Assembly (NCBI RefSeq): GCF_000377785.1
Contig: NZ_KB898731.1
Coordinates: forward strand, 1 to 64,000
Direction of reading: 5' to 3'
DNA: 64,000 bases
Origin: Thioalkalivibrio sp. ALJ24
GTDB lineage: Bacteria > Pseudomonadota > Gammaproteobacteria > Ectothiorhodospirales > Ectothiorhodospiraceae
The notes beneath the pieces are model-generated. The model saw nothing but the letters and a program-made list of their open reading frames with translations, ran no database searches and had not been told where the DNA came from. Below, one piece after another: positions 9,664 to 18,445 of the stretch. The position numbers were made by a program, and so were the translations under genes. The stretch's first letter is position 1; each line of letters begins with the position of its first letter.

Positions 9664-12600
9664 ATGGACGAACGCGCACCCGAAGGCGACACCGCCCCGG
9701 CCTTTGCCGAGCTGACGGCGCTGAGCAATTTCTCGTTCCTGCGCGGGGCCTCGCACCCGGAGGAACTGGTGGAGCGTGCGGCGGCGCTGGGCTATCGCGC
9801 GCTGGCGCTGACCGACATCGCCTCGCTGGCGGGCCTGGTGCGCGCGCACGAGGCGGCGCAGCGCACCGGCGTGCACCTGATCGCCGGCGCCCGCCTGCGG
9901 CTGGCCGACGGCCCCGAGCTGACCGTGCTGGTGCGCGAGCGCACGGGCTACGCCGCGCTGTGCCGGGTGATCAGCACCGCCCGCCGGGCCGCGGACAAGG
10001 GCGGGCATCACCTGACCCGGGCGGATCTGGAGGCGGTCCCGGAAGCCGAGCGCGCCGGCTGGCACGTGCTGCTGCATCTGTGGCCGGACTCCGACACGGC
10101 CGATCCCGACGACGCGGCGGCCTGGCTGCGGGCATGGGCCGCACCCGGTCAGGGGCATCTGGCGGTGGCGCTGCTGCGCACGCCCGGGGATCCGGCGCAG
10201 ATCGCCCGGGCACGGCAGCTCGCGCAGGCACACGACCTGCCGGTGACGGCCTGCAGCGACGTGCACATGCATGCGCGCGGGCGGCGCGCACTGCAGGACG
10301 TGCTGACCGCGCTGCGCCACCGCTGTACCGTGGCGCAGGCGGCCGACCGCCTGTTCCCCAACGGCGAACGCTGCCTGCGCCCGCGGGCGGACCTGGCCAC
10401 GCTGTATCCCGCTGCCTGGCTGCATCATGCGGTCGCCATCGCCGCCGACTGCCGCTTCTCCCTGGACGAACTCGAATACCACTACCCCACCGACCCGCTG
10501 CCGCCCGGGCGCACCGCCACCGAGTACCTGCGCGAGGAGAGCCTGCGCGGGGCCCGCAAGCGCTGGCCCGACGGCATCCCCGAGGCGGTGCAGGCACAGA
10601 TCGAGCGCGAGCTGGGCATCATCGCCGAGCTGGGCTACGAGCCCTACTTCCTCACCGTGTACGACATCGTGCGCTTCGCGCGCCGCCGCGGGATCCTGTG
10701 CCAGGGACGGGGTTCGGCGGCCAACTCGGCGGTGTGCTATGCGCTGGGCATCACCGCGGTGGACCCGTCTCGCTCGAGCATGCTGTTCGAGCGCTTCATC
10801 TCCGCCGAGCGCGGCGAGCCGCCGGATATCGACGTCGACTTCGAGCACGAGCGCCGCGAGGAGGTGATCCAGTACATCTACCGGCGCTACGGCCGCGACC
10901 GCGCGGCGCTGGCCTGCACCGTGATCCGCTACCGCCGCCGCAGCGCCCTGCGCGACGTGGGCCGGGCACTGGGGCTCTCGCGCGCACGGCTGGATGCCCT
11001 GACCGCCAATCTGGCCTGGTGGGACGAGGGCATCCCGGCCGAGCGCCTGCGCGAGGTCGGCCTGGAACCCGACGGCGCCCTGGCCCGTCAGTGGCAGGCC
11101 CTGACCGCCGAGCTGGTCGGCTTCCCGCGCCATCTGTCGCAGCACACCGGGGGCTTCGTGATCGCCGCCGGGCGGCTCGACGAGCTGGTGCCGATCGAGA
11201 ACGCGGCGATGCCCGAACGCAGCGTGATCCAGTGGGACAAGGACGACCTCGATGCCGCCGGCCTGCTGAAGATCGACGTGCTGTCGCTGGGGATGCTCTC
11301 CTGCGTGCGCCGCGCGCTGGAGCTGATGCACCGGCACCGCGGCCGCGACTGGGGCCTGGCCGACATCCCGGCCGAGGACCCGGCGGTCTACGCGATGCTG
11401 CAGAAGGCCGACAGCCTGGGGGTGTTCCAGATCGAGTCACGCGCGCAGATGAGCATGCTGCCGCGGCTGAAGCCGAAGAACTTCTACGACCTGGTGATCG
11501 AGATCGCCATCGTGCGTCCCGGCCCCATCCAGGGCGAGATGGTGCATCCCTATCTCAAGCGCCGGGCACACCCCGAGCGGGTGCGCTTCCCCAACGCGGA
11601 GATCGAGCGGGTGCTGGGGCGCACCCTGGGCGTGCCGATCTTCCAGGAACAGGTGATCGAGCTGGCGATGGTGGCGGCCGGGTTCTCCGCCGGCGAGGCC
11701 GACGGGCTGCGCCGTTCCATCGGTGCCTGGCGCCGCCGCGGGGATCTCGGGCGCTGGCGCGAGCGGCTGCTGGAGGGGATGCGCGAGCGCGGCTATTCCG
11801 CCGAATTCGCCGAGCGGCTGTATCGCCAGATCCTCGGCTTCGGCGAGTACGGCTTCCCCGAATCGCACTCCGCCAGCTTCGCGCTGATCACCTGGGTTTC
11901 GGCCTGGCTGAAGTGCTTCGAGCCGGCGATCTTCGCCTGTGCCCTGCTCAACAGCCAGCCGATGGGCTTCTACGGCCCGGCACAGATCGTGGCCGATGCC
12001 CGCCGTCACGGCGTGGAGGTGCGCCCGGTGGACGTGAACCAAAGCCAGCCGGAATGCAGCCTCGAGGCCGCCGGCGAGTCACCGGATACGCCGGATGCCC
12101 CGCTGGCCCTGCGTCTGGGCTTCAACCGCGTCCAGGGCCTGCGTCGGGAGGTCGCCGAACGCATCCACGCGGCCCGCGCCGAGGGCCCGTTCAGCGACGT
12201 GCCCGAGCTGGTCGCACGCGCCCGGCTGAGCCGGGCCGAGGCCGGCCGGCTGGCGCGCGCCGGGGCCCTGGAGGCGCTGGCCGGCAACCGCCACCAGGCC
12301 CGCTGGGCCGCCGATGCAGTGGAGGCGCCGCTGCCCTTGTTCGACGGACTGCCGCCGGCGCCTCCCGCAGAGGCGGCCGATCCGGCGGGCTCGGCGCCCA
12401 CGGCGGGCGACGCCGCCGAGGACCCCGCCACGCCCCTGCTGCCGGTACCCGACGCGGCCGACGACCTGATCCAGGACTACGCCACCACCGGGCTCACGCT
12501 GGGACCGCACCCGCTGGCCCTGCTGCGCCCGCAGCTCGAACGCCGGCGCCTGCCGGACTCCGCGACGCTTTCCGCGCGCCGACGCCCCGGCCCGGCGCGC

Positions 12601-12870
12601 TACGCGGGTCTGGTGATCACCCGCCAGCGCCCGGGCTCGGCCAACGGCACGGTGTTCCTGACCTTGGAGGACGAACACGGCACGCTGAACGTGATCGTCT
12701 GGCCCGACCGCGTGGAACGCTTCCGCGCCGAGGTCCTGCGCGGCCAGCTGCTGGAGATCGACGGCGAATGGCAGTGGGCCGACGGCGTCGGCCACCTGGT
12801 CGCCCGCCGCCTCACCGACCGCAGCACCTGGCTCGGCGACCTCGTCACCCGCTCCCGCGACTTCGGCTAG
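9664..12870 (+). CDS. dnaE2: Error-prone DNA polymerase III alpha-type subunit
   Basis: DnaE2 (ImuC) is a C-family polymerase used for mutagenic bypass of lesions in the SOS response. At 1068 residues it is shorter than replicative DnaE. Its N-terminal PHP region begins AELTALSNFSFLRGASHPEE, the DnaE2 form in which metal-binding His residues are degenerate. The palm has the catalytic PDIDVDF (Asp388, Asp390) and a third Asp in LLKIDVLSLGM (about 537). A helix-hairpin-helix/OB region follows, with the OB fold near 980-1050 (TLEDEHGTLNVIVWPD). The start ATG lies one base past the LexA box, so the transcript leader must be very short. No imuA or imuB is adjacent, unlike the usual cassette. Confidence 0.95.
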   Translation: MDERAPEGDTAPAFAELTALSNFSFLRGASHPEELVERAAALGYRALALTDIASLAGLVRAHEAAQRTGVHLIAGARLRLADGPELTVLVRERTGYAALCRVISTARRAADKGGHHLTRADLEAVPEAERAGWHVLLHLWPDSDTADPDDAAAWLRAWAAPGQGHLAVALLRTPGDPAQIARARQLAQAHDLPVTACSDVHMHARGRRALQDVLTALRHRCTVAQAADRLFPNGERCLRPRADLATLYPAAWLHHAVAIAADCRFSLDELEYHYPTDPLPPGRTATEYLREESLRGARKRWPDGIPEAVQAQIERELGIIAELGYEPYFLTVYDIVRFARRRGILCQGRGSAANSAVCYALGITAVDPSRSSMLFERFISAERGEPPDIDVDFEHERREEVIQYIYRRYGRDRAALACTVIRYRRRSALRDVGRALGLSRARLDALTANLAWWDEGIPAERLREVGLEPDGALARQWQALTAELVGFPRHLSQHTGGFVIAAGRLDELVPIENAAMPERSVIQWDKDDLDAAGLLKIDVLSLGMLSCVRRALELMHRHRGRDWGLADIPAEDPAVYAMLQKADSLGVFQIESRAQMSMLPRLKPKNFYDLVIEIAIVRPGPIQGEMVHPYLKRRAHPERVRFPNAEIERVLGRTLGVPIFQEQVIELAMVAAGFSAGEADGLRRSIGAWRRRGDLGRWRERLLEGMRERGYSAEFAERLYRQILGFGEYGFPESHSASFALITWVSAWLKCFEPAIFACALLNSQPMGFYGPAQIVADARRHGVEVRPVDVNQSQPECSLEAAGESPDTPDAPLALRLGFNRVQGLRREVAERIHAARAEGPFSDVPELVARARLSRAEAGRLARAGALEALAGNRHQARWAADAVEAPLPLFDGLPPAPPAEAADPAGSAPTAGDAAEDPATPLLPVPDAADDLIQDYATTGLTLGPHPLALLRPQLERRRLPDSATLSARRRPGPARYAGLVITRQRPGSANGTVFLTLEDEHGTLNVIVWPDRVERFRAEVLRGQLLEIDGEWQWADGVGHLVARRLTDRSTWLGDLVTRSRDFG

Positions 12871-13286
12871 CGCGGGGGGTTTTCCAGGGCGACGAACACC
12901 GCGTCGACGAACTCTTCGAGGTCCGGCAGGTGGTGCTCCAGGATTTCCCGGACCCGGACGGGGTCCACGTTCTGGTAACCATGGACCAGAATATTGCGGA
13001 ACCCCGCCATCGCCGCCAGAGTTTCGGCCAGTTTGGCGGAGACCATCCCTTCGCCCTGTAACCGCAGAAACAGATCGCGGTTGCTTTCGGGCTCCCCGAG
13101 CCTGCGCGCCGAAACCCAGTGGGACGCCACATCCAGGGCCGCCTGGATCGCCAGCTGCAGGGTATGCTCCACGAACCGCCGTTCGCGCACGTCGGTGTCC
13201 AGGCGCGTCGGGTCCGCCAGCTCCTCCAGCTCGCGTACACACGTGCGGATGAACGCCAGCTTCTTCTCGACCAGCGCCCGATCCAT
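12867..13286 (-). CDS. hepT: HepT-like ribonuclease toxin (HEPN domain, DUF86)
   Basis: The 139-residue protein is an all-helical HEPN domain of the DUF86 type. It carries the RX4HXY motif (Arg97, His102, Tyr104 in RNILVHGY), the RNase active site of HepT toxins. In the characterised Shewanella system the Tyr is AMPylated by MntA, which neutralises the toxin. Its ATG overlaps the mntA stop by one base (TGATG), so the two are translationally coupled. The gene end at 12867 touches the dnaE2 stop region from the opposite strand. The longer open frame extending upstream to 14042 is antisense artefact in mntA and acpS. Confidence 0.88.
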   Translation of the reverse strand: MDRALVEKKLAFIRTCVRELEELADPTRLDTDVRERRFVEHTLQLAIQAALDVASHWVSARRLGEPESNRDLFLRLQGEGMVSAKLAETLAAMAGFRNILVHGYQNVDPVRVREILEHHLPDLEEFVDAVFVALENPPR

Positions 13287-13681
13287 CAGGCCCGTGCTCC
13301 GCGGCGGTATTCCTGCAGATAGGGGAGGACGTCGAAATAGGCGTTGCGCGCCGCCACCTCGAACACGGCGCGGCGATCCGGGTCGCGGTCCAGCAGCAGA
13401 TGGCCGTCGCGCAGGATCCGGTGCACGAGATCCGGCGGAGCGGAATGCAGGTCGACAAGATCGACCCGGCGGCCCGCCGTGTCCGACAGATCCATTTCCA
13501 GGCGCGCCAGTGGATCGAGCAGCGAGCGGGACATCGGCTCCGGCGTGAGGACCGCGAGGTCGATGTCGCTCTCGGGACCGGCCTCCCCCCGCGCATGGCT
13601 GCCAAACAGATAGGCCGCCATCACCGCGTCCTGCTCCGCAAGCCGGGCGCGCAGGAGTGTCGCCAGCGGACTGTCGCTCAT
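13286..13681 (-). CDS. mntA: MntA-like nucleotidyltransferase antitoxin
   Basis: A minimal nucleotidyltransferase with the diagnostic GSX10DXD motif (Gly27-Ser28, Asp39, Asp41) and a third acidic pair in VDLVDL (Asp74, Asp77). In HEPN/MNT modules this enzyme transfers AMP from ATP to the toxin's Tyr. The protein is 131 residues from ATG 13681. ATG 13693 and GTG 13714 are alternatives in frame, but 13693 has its GAGG only one base away. It follows acpS by 59 bp on the same strand and is coupled to hepT. It may share the housekeeping transcript or have its own promoter in the gap. Confidence 0.85.
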   Translation of the reverse strand: MSDSPLATLLRARLAEQDAVMAAYLFGSHARGEAGPESDIDLAVLTPEPMSRSLLDPLARLEMDLSDTAGRRVDLVDLHSAPPDLVHRILRDGHLLLDRDPDRRAVFEVAARNAYFDVLPYLQEYRRGARA

Positions 13682-13740
13682 CTCGGGAATCATGCCTCGA
13701 GTATCCGGCTCCACGCAGGAGCGTGCAACGCCGAACAGGC

Positions 13741-14118
13741 TCAGGCGCGTTCGATGATGACGAAGGCCTGGGCGTAGTCGCGTTCGTCGGAGATGCTGAG
13801 GTGGACGGGGCCGGCGCCGACGCGTTCGGCGGTGGCGCGGGCGCGGCCTTCCAGCACGAATTCCGGGCGACCGCGGGCATCGTGGGTGACGCCGGCGTCA
13901 ACCAGCGCCATGCCGGCGCCGACGCCGCAGCCCAGCGCCTTGGACAGGGCCTCCTTGGCAGCGAAGCGACGCGCGAGGAAGCCCGCCGGATCCTGTGGGG
14001 GGAGATCGGCGCGTTCCACCGGATGCAGGATACGTTCGGCAAAACGTTCGCCGTGGCGCGTCCACAGCGCCTGCATGCGCGCCACCTGCACCAGGTCGGT
14101 GCCGATCCCGAGGATCAC
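13741..14118 (-). CDS. acpS: Holo-[acyl-carrier-protein] synthase
   Basis: AcpS moves the 4'-phosphopantetheine arm from CoA to a Ser of acyl carrier protein, activating it for fatty acid synthesis. The 125 residues show the two magnesium-binding signatures: GIGTDLV with Asp8 and RRFAAKEALSKALG with Glu56. The start is a GTG (VILGIGTDL), 19 bases after the pdxJ stop. The pdxJ-acpS order is as in E. coli and Pseudomonas. Confidence 0.96.
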   Translation of the reverse strand: MILGIGTDLVQVARMQALWTRHGERFAERILHPVERADLPPQDPAGFLARRFAAKEALSKALGCGVGAGMALVDAGVTHDARGRPEFVLEGRARATAERVGAGPVHLSISDERDYAQAFVIIERA

Positions 14119-14137
14119 GCCGAGGCCCTCGCCCGGG

Positions 14138-14914
14138 TCACACCGGGTACTGGCCGACCGGCGCGCCCTCGCGCGCGGCGTCCATCAGGCCGCGCATGTG
14201 GCTGACCGCCTCCGGCAGCCCGGTGAACAGCGCGCGGGCGACGATCGAGTGGCCGATGTTGAGTTCGTTGAACACCGGGTTGGCGGCGATCGCGCGCACG
14301 TTGTCGTAGTCCAGGCCGTGGCCGGCGTTGATCACCAGCCCCATCTGCCGCCCGGCCTCGGCGGCCTCGTTGACCTGCGTCAGCAGCCGCTGGCGTTCGC
14401 CGGCGTCGGTGGCGTTGGCATAGGCCCCGGTGTGCAGTTCCACCACCGGCGCGCCGATGGCGACCGCGGCCTCCAGCTGACGCACGTCGGGCTCGACGAA
14501 CAGCGACACCGCGATGCCCGCCTCGCGCAGCGGGCCGACGAAGGCGGTCAGTCGTTCGCGCTGGCCGACGGCATCCAGTCCGCCCTCGGTGGTCAGCTCC
14601 TCGCGGCGCTCGGGGACCAGGCAGCAGTATTCCGGCCGCAGGTCCAGGGCGATCGCCTGCATCCCGTCGGTGGCGGCCATCTCCAGGTTCATGGGCACGG
14701 TCAGGCGCGGCTTGATGCCGAACACGTCGTCGTCCTGGATGTGGCGGCGATCCTCGCGCAGATGCAGGGTGATGGAGTCGGCCCCGCTGGCCTCGGCCAG
14801 ACGCACCGCCTGCATCAGGTCCGGGTACGGCGTGTGCCGCGCCTGGCGGATGGTGGCGATGTGGTCGAGGTTGACCCCCAGCTTGAGCGCGGGAGCGGAT
14901 GCGGCGTCGGTCAT
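14138..14914 (-). CDS. pdxJ: Pyridoxine 5'-phosphate synthase
   Basis: PdxJ condenses 1-deoxyxylulose 5-phosphate with 3-amino-2-oxopropyl phosphate to make pyridoxine 5'-phosphate in de novo vitamin B6 synthesis. The 258-residue TIM barrel begins with LGVNLDHIATIRQAR and continues with ADSITLHLREDRRHI, PMNLEMAAT and VINAGHGLDYDN, all family signatures with the active-site His and Glu residues. It lies 16 bp downstream of recO on the same strand. Confidence 0.97.
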   Translation of the reverse strand: MTDAASAPALKLGVNLDHIATIRQARHTPYPDLMQAVRLAEASGADSITLHLREDRRHIQDDDVFGIKPRLTVPMNLEMAATDGMQAIALDLRPEYCCLVPERREELTTEGGLDAVGQRERLTAFVGPLREAGIAVSLFVEPDVRQLEAAVAIGAPVVELHTGAYANATDAGERQRLLTQVNEAAEAGRQMGLVINAGHGLDYDNVRAIAANPVFNELNIGHSIVARALFTGLPEAVSHMRGLMDAAREGAPVGQYPV

Positions 14915-14930
14915 GGTATCGGTTTCCTGT

Positions 14931-15590
14931 TCAGAGCAGACCGCGGGTTTGCAGCGGCCGGCCGTCGAGATGGGCGTCGATCAGCGCGCGCATGAAGTCG
15001 CGGCTGGCCCGGGCGAGATTATCCGGGACGTCCCGGCCGCTGGCCAGTGCCTGCAGTGCGGCGCCGGGCACGGCGCCGGCGGTGCGGGCAGGCACGTCGT
15101 GCAGGCCATGTTCCGGTTCGTAGCGATACCAGGCTTCCGGCTCGAGATCATCCGGGTCGATGAACGCCAGACCGGAATCCAGCCCCCCCAGCAGCTGCCA
15201 CTCGGCCCGACGCAGGATGCGGTCCGCGGGCCGCTCGCCGGCAAGCTCGGTGTAGGCCCGGGTCAGGGTCTGCAGGGTGCCCTCCAGCGGGGCGTCGCGC
15301 GGGAACAGCCGCAGCACCAGTTCGTTCAGATACAGGCCGCAGACCAGCCGGCGCCCGGTCAGCGGGTACACCCGGCGTTCCTCGGACACATTCAGGCTGG
15401 GCAGTTCGCCGCGCCCGCGCCAGGCCAGATCCAGCAGTACGAAGGGGCGCACGCTGCCGGCGCGCCCGCGCGCCACCGCGGCAACGCGGCCCGCCCGTTC
15501 GGTGACCAGCTCCACCACCCGGCTGTTCTCGCGCAGCGGGCGCGCATGCAGGACCACGCCCGGGGTGACCTCGCTGGCGGCGCTGCTCAT
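14931..15590 (-). CDS. recO: DNA repair protein RecO
   Basis: RecO loads RecA on SSB-coated gaps together with RecR (gene at 30096-30686). The 219 residues start with the OB-fold region (PGVVLHARPLRENSRVVELVTE), followed by ARGRAGSVRPFVLLDLAW, and then the helical C-terminal domain with YLNELVLRLFPRDAPLEGTL. The protein is slightly short for the family, and the zinc-binding Cys cluster seen in some RecO proteins is absent, as is common in gammaproteobacteria. It sits between era and pdxJ, the classic context. Confidence 0.95.
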   Translation of the reverse strand: MSSAASEVTPGVVLHARPLRENSRVVELVTERAGRVAAVARGRAGSVRPFVLLDLAWRGRGELPSLNVSEERRVYPLTGRRLVCGLYLNELVLRLFPRDAPLEGTLQTLTRAYTELAGERPADRILRRAEWQLLGGLDSGLAFIDPDDLEPEAWYRYEPEHGLHDVPARTAGAVPGAALQALASGRDVPDNLARASRDFMRALIDAHLDGRPLQTRGLL

Positions 15591-15606
15591 GTACGGATTC
15601 CGGTGG

Positions 15607-16527
15607 CTACCGCGGTTCCTCGATCCCGAGCTCGCGCAGCGCCCGCGGGCTGCGCGACCAGTCCGCCTCGACCCGCACGGTGAGGTTGAGCATCACCTTG
15701 CGCTCCAGCAGCGATTCGAGCTGATGGCGCGAGGCCTGACCGATCTGCTTGAGCCGGCGCCCGCCCTTGCCGATGACGATGCCCTTCTGGCTGTCGCGCT
15801 CGACCAGGATCACCGCGTCGATATGCGCGGTGCGCGGGGTGTCTTCCCAGTTCTCGACGCGCACGGCGACCGAATAGGGCACCTCCTCGCCCAGCTGCTC
15901 CAGCATCGCCTCGCGGATCATCTCCTCGGCGCGAAAACGCTCCGGGCGGTCGGACAGCTGGTCCGGGTCGTACAGGAACGGCCCCGCGGGCAGGTGGTTG
16001 CGGATCTCCTCGATCAGCCCCGCCAGGTTGGTCCCGCGCCGCGCGCCGATGGGCACCACCCCGGCATAGGGAAACGCGGCCATGCGCTCTTCGATGAACG
16101 GCAGCAGCTCTTCCTTGTTCTTCTGCCGGTCGACCTTGTTGATCACCAGCAGCGCCGGCCGCCCGGACTGACGTACCGCCTCCTCGATGCGTTGATCGCC
16201 CTCGCCGAAGCGGCCCGCTTCGGTCAGGAAACAGACCAGATCGGCATCCGACAGGGCCTGGCTGGCGGTGCGGTTGAGCACCTGGTTCACCAGTTTGGTG
16301 CGTTCCTGATCGATACCGGGAGTGTCCATCAGCACGATCTGGTCGTCACCCTCGGTGACGATGCCGAGGATGCGGTTGCGCGTGGTGTGCGGCCGGCGGG
16401 TGGTGGCCGCCAGCTTCTCGCCCACCAGGCGGTTCATCAGGGTGGTCTTGCCGACGTTCGGACGGCCGATCAGGGCGACCAGCCCGCAACGCGTGCCGTC
16501 GCCTGCCTCGTTCTCGGATGCGTTCAT
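15607..16527 (-). CDS. era: GTPase Era
   Basis: Era is a small GTPase that binds the 3' end of 16S rRNA and helps 30S subunit maturation. The 306 residues show the P-loop GRPNVGKT (21-28), the DTPGI G3 motif, the NKVD G4 motif and the C-terminal KH domain with IVIGKGGRRLKQIG. Its ATG overlaps the rnc stop by four bases (ATGA), indicating translational coupling to the RNase III that cuts the same rRNA precursor. Confidence 0.98.
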   Translation of the reverse strand: MNASENEAGDGTRCGLVALIGRPNVGKTTLMNRLVGEKLAATTRRPHTTRNRILGIVTEGDDQIVLMDTPGIDQERTKLVNQVLNRTASQALSDADLVCFLTEAGRFGEGDQRIEEAVRQSGRPALLVINKVDRQKNKEELLPFIEERMAAFPYAGVVPIGARRGTNLAGLIEEIRNHLPAGPFLYDPDQLSDRPERFRAEEMIREAMLEQLGEEVPYSVAVRVENWEDTPRTAHIDAVILVERDSQKGIVIGKGGRRLKQIGQASRHQLESLLERKVMLNLTVRVEADWSRSPRALRELGIEEPR

Positions 16528-17204
16528 TGTTCCTGGGTCTGCTGGAGCCGGTGGAGGGCCGCCTCGGCCGCGGCCTGCTCGGCCCGCCGGCGGCTGGAGC
16601 CGCGCCCGCGCTGCCCCCAGCCCTGGGTGGGCAGGTGCACGGCCACGGTGAAATGGCGCTGGTGATCGGGGCCGGAGACCTCCAGTACCTCGTAGACCGG
16701 GAGCTCCGCGTTGCGGCCCTGCAGCTTTTCCTGCAGGCGGGTCTTGGGGTCCTTGAGGCTCTCGGCGGTCGGGAGGTTGTCCAGACGCTCGGCGTACAGG
16801 GCCAGGGTGAAGTCGCGCGCGGCGTCGAAGCCCGCCTCGCGATAGGTGGCCCCGATCAGGGCCTCCACCGCATCGGCGAGGATGGAGTCGCGTCGCTGGC
16901 CACCGCTCTTGCGCTCCCCCTGCCCGAGGTTGAGCGTGCCTTCCAGCCCCGTCTCGCGCGCCAGCGCGGCCAGCGATTCGCGATTGACCAGCGCGGCCCG
17001 CAGCCGCGTGAGGTCGCCCTCGGGGGAATCGGGCAGGCGCTCGTACAGGGCGTCGGCGATCACCAGGCCGAGCACCGCGTCACCAAGAAACTCCAGACGC
17101 TCGTTGTTGCGCCCGCCGGCACTGCGGTGGGTGAGCGCCTGGCGAATGCCCTCGCCCTCGCGCACCGCCTCGGGCAGCAGCTGTCGAAAATCGCGATCCC
17201 CCAT
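16524..17204 (-). CDS. rnc: Ribonuclease III
   Basis: RNase III cuts double-stranded RNA, including the stems of the rRNA precursor. The 226 residues have the signature NERLEFLGDAVLGLV (34-48, catalytic Glu38 and Asp42), the second acidic site in SILADAVEALIGA, and a C-terminal double-stranded RNA-binding domain ending RGSSRRRAEQAAAEAALHRL. Neighbours are lepB and DUF4845 upstream and era downstream, as in most gammaproteobacteria. Confidence 0.98.
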   Translation of the reverse strand: MGDRDFRQLLPEAVREGEGIRQALTHRSAGGRNNERLEFLGDAVLGLVIADALYERLPDSPEGDLTRLRAALVNRESLAALARETGLEGTLNLGQGERKSGGQRRDSILADAVEALIGATYREAGFDAARDFTLALYAERLDNLPTAESLKDPKTRLQEKLQGRNAELPVYEVLEVSGPDHQRHFTVAVHLPTQGWGQRGRGSSRRRAEQAAAEAALHRLQQTQEQ

Positions 17205-17223
17205 CGGTTCCGCCGGCTTCGCT

Positions 17224-17598
17224 TCAGTCCTGCAGGGTCGCCGAGTACGAGAACTGGGCGACGATGTCGATGTTGCCGAGGAAACCGCGCCGCACCTCGT
17301 AGTCGATATTCATCTCGGGGCCATCGTCACCATCGCGCACGGAGAAGTGTTCCTCACCGATTTCGTCGGGCACGGTGTTCAGCCGGAAGCGCCGGCTGAC
17401 ATCGCCCCAGAGTTCGTCCTCGCTCTTGTCGGCCGACCCCGGCTGCTCTGCCACGTCCTGGAGGATCGAGCGGACCGTCAGATACTGGGTGTACTGCGTG
17501 CCCATCTGGATCAGGAAGGTGAGCACGAGCAGGGCCAGGAAGATCATCGCCATGATCGTGGTGGCCCCGGCACCCCGCATTTTCGTCTTGGATTGCAT
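17224..17598 (-). CDS. DUF4845 family membrane protein
   Basis: A 124-residue protein with one transmembrane helix near the N-terminus (about 16-35, GATTIMAMIFLALLVLTFLIQ) and a soluble domain facing the periplasm. The family sits almost always between lepB and rnc in gammaproteobacteria but has no assigned function. Its pseudopilin-like start (short basic leader then one helix) has been noted for the family. ATG 17598 (MQSKTKMRGAG) has GGGGA upstream and is preferred over ATG 17619. It is 24 bp downstream of lepB. Confidence 0.85.
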   Translation of the reverse strand: MQSKTKMRGAGATTIMAMIFLALLVLTFLIQMGTQYTQYLTVRSILQDVAEQPGSADKSEDELWGDVSRRFRLNTVPDEIGEEHFSVRDGDDGPEMNIDYEVRRGFLGNIDIVAQFSYSATLQD

Positions 17599-17622
17599 CG
17601 TTATCCCCGTCCCTGTCATGTA

Positions 17623-18393
17623 TCAGCGTATGGTCTGCCCGATCCGGGAAAAGTCCATATGGTTGCCATTGTAATCCCAATGGAGCCAGATGAAGAGTGC
17701 GCGCCCGACCAGCAGATCCTCGGACACGAACCCCCAGGAACGGCTGTCGTTGGAGTTGTCGCGATTGTCCCCGACCATGAAGTAGTGCCCTTCCGGCACC
17801 ACCACCCGGCCATCCGCGGCCGGGCGATCCTCGCGCATCAGGGTCTTGTAGGTGCGATCGTTCATGCTCTCCTCGAACAGCGTGGCGCCGGACATAACGG
17901 CACCGGAGCCCTCGCCCTCGAAGGTCCCGACCTCCTCGGCCGGCTGCGGCTCCCCGTTCACGTACAGGACGCGGTCGCGGAACTCGATCTCGTCACCGGG
18001 CACGCCCACCACCCGCTTGATGTAGTCCTCGACCGGGTTGCGCGGATACTTGAACACCGCCACCTCGCCGCGCTCCGGGGCGCCGGTGTCGAGGATCTTG
18101 GTACGGGTCACCGGCAGGCGCACCGCATAGGAGAACTTGTTCACCATGATGAAATCGCCCACCAACAGGGTCGGCATCATGGAACCCGAGGGGATACGGA
18201 ACGGCTCGGCGACGAACGAACGCAACACCAGCACGATCAGCAGGATCGGGAAGAACGAGCGCGAGTAGTCGACATACCAGGGCATCTTCGCCTGACGCTC
18301 GGGGCTCAGGCGCCGGCGCAGCACCGCCCAGACCAACCAGATCAGGCCGGTCACCGCGGTCGCCACGACCAGGATCAGTTCCAGATTTGCCAT
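17623..18393 (-). CDS. lepB: Signal peptidase I
   Basis: LepB cleaves signal peptides from secreted proteins at the outer face of the inner membrane. The 256 residues include two N-terminal membrane segments (about 3-25 and 46-63), the catalytic Ser71 in PSGSMMPTL, the general-base Lys126 in DYIKRVVGVPGD and the conserved GDNRDNSNDSR (208-218). It lies 52 bp downstream of lepA on the same strand, the conserved order. Confidence 0.97.
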   Translation of the reverse strand: MANLELILVVATAVTGLIWLVWAVLRRRLSPERQAKMPWYVDYSRSFFPILLIVLVLRSFVAEPFRIPSGSMMPTLLVGDFIMVNKFSYAVRLPVTRTKILDTGAPERGEVAVFKYPRNPVEDYIKRVVGVPGDEIEFRDRVLYVNGEPQPAEEVGTFEGEGSGAVMSGATLFEESMNDRTYKTLMREDRPAADGRVVVPEGHYFMVGDNRDNSNDSRSWGFVSEDLLVGRALFIWLHWDYNGNHMDFSRIGQTIR

Positions 18394-18445
18394 GCCTTTT
18401 CCCTGTCCCGCCGGCGGCGCGCGTGTCCGCCCCGGGTGATGGTTG

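Noticed and set aside
9639-13061. 1140-codon plus-strand frame overlapping dnaE2
   Set aside because: An out-of-frame shadow of dnaE2 with Arg/Pro/Gly-rich product, no motifs, and no ribosome-binding site. It also reads through the hepT region in antisense.
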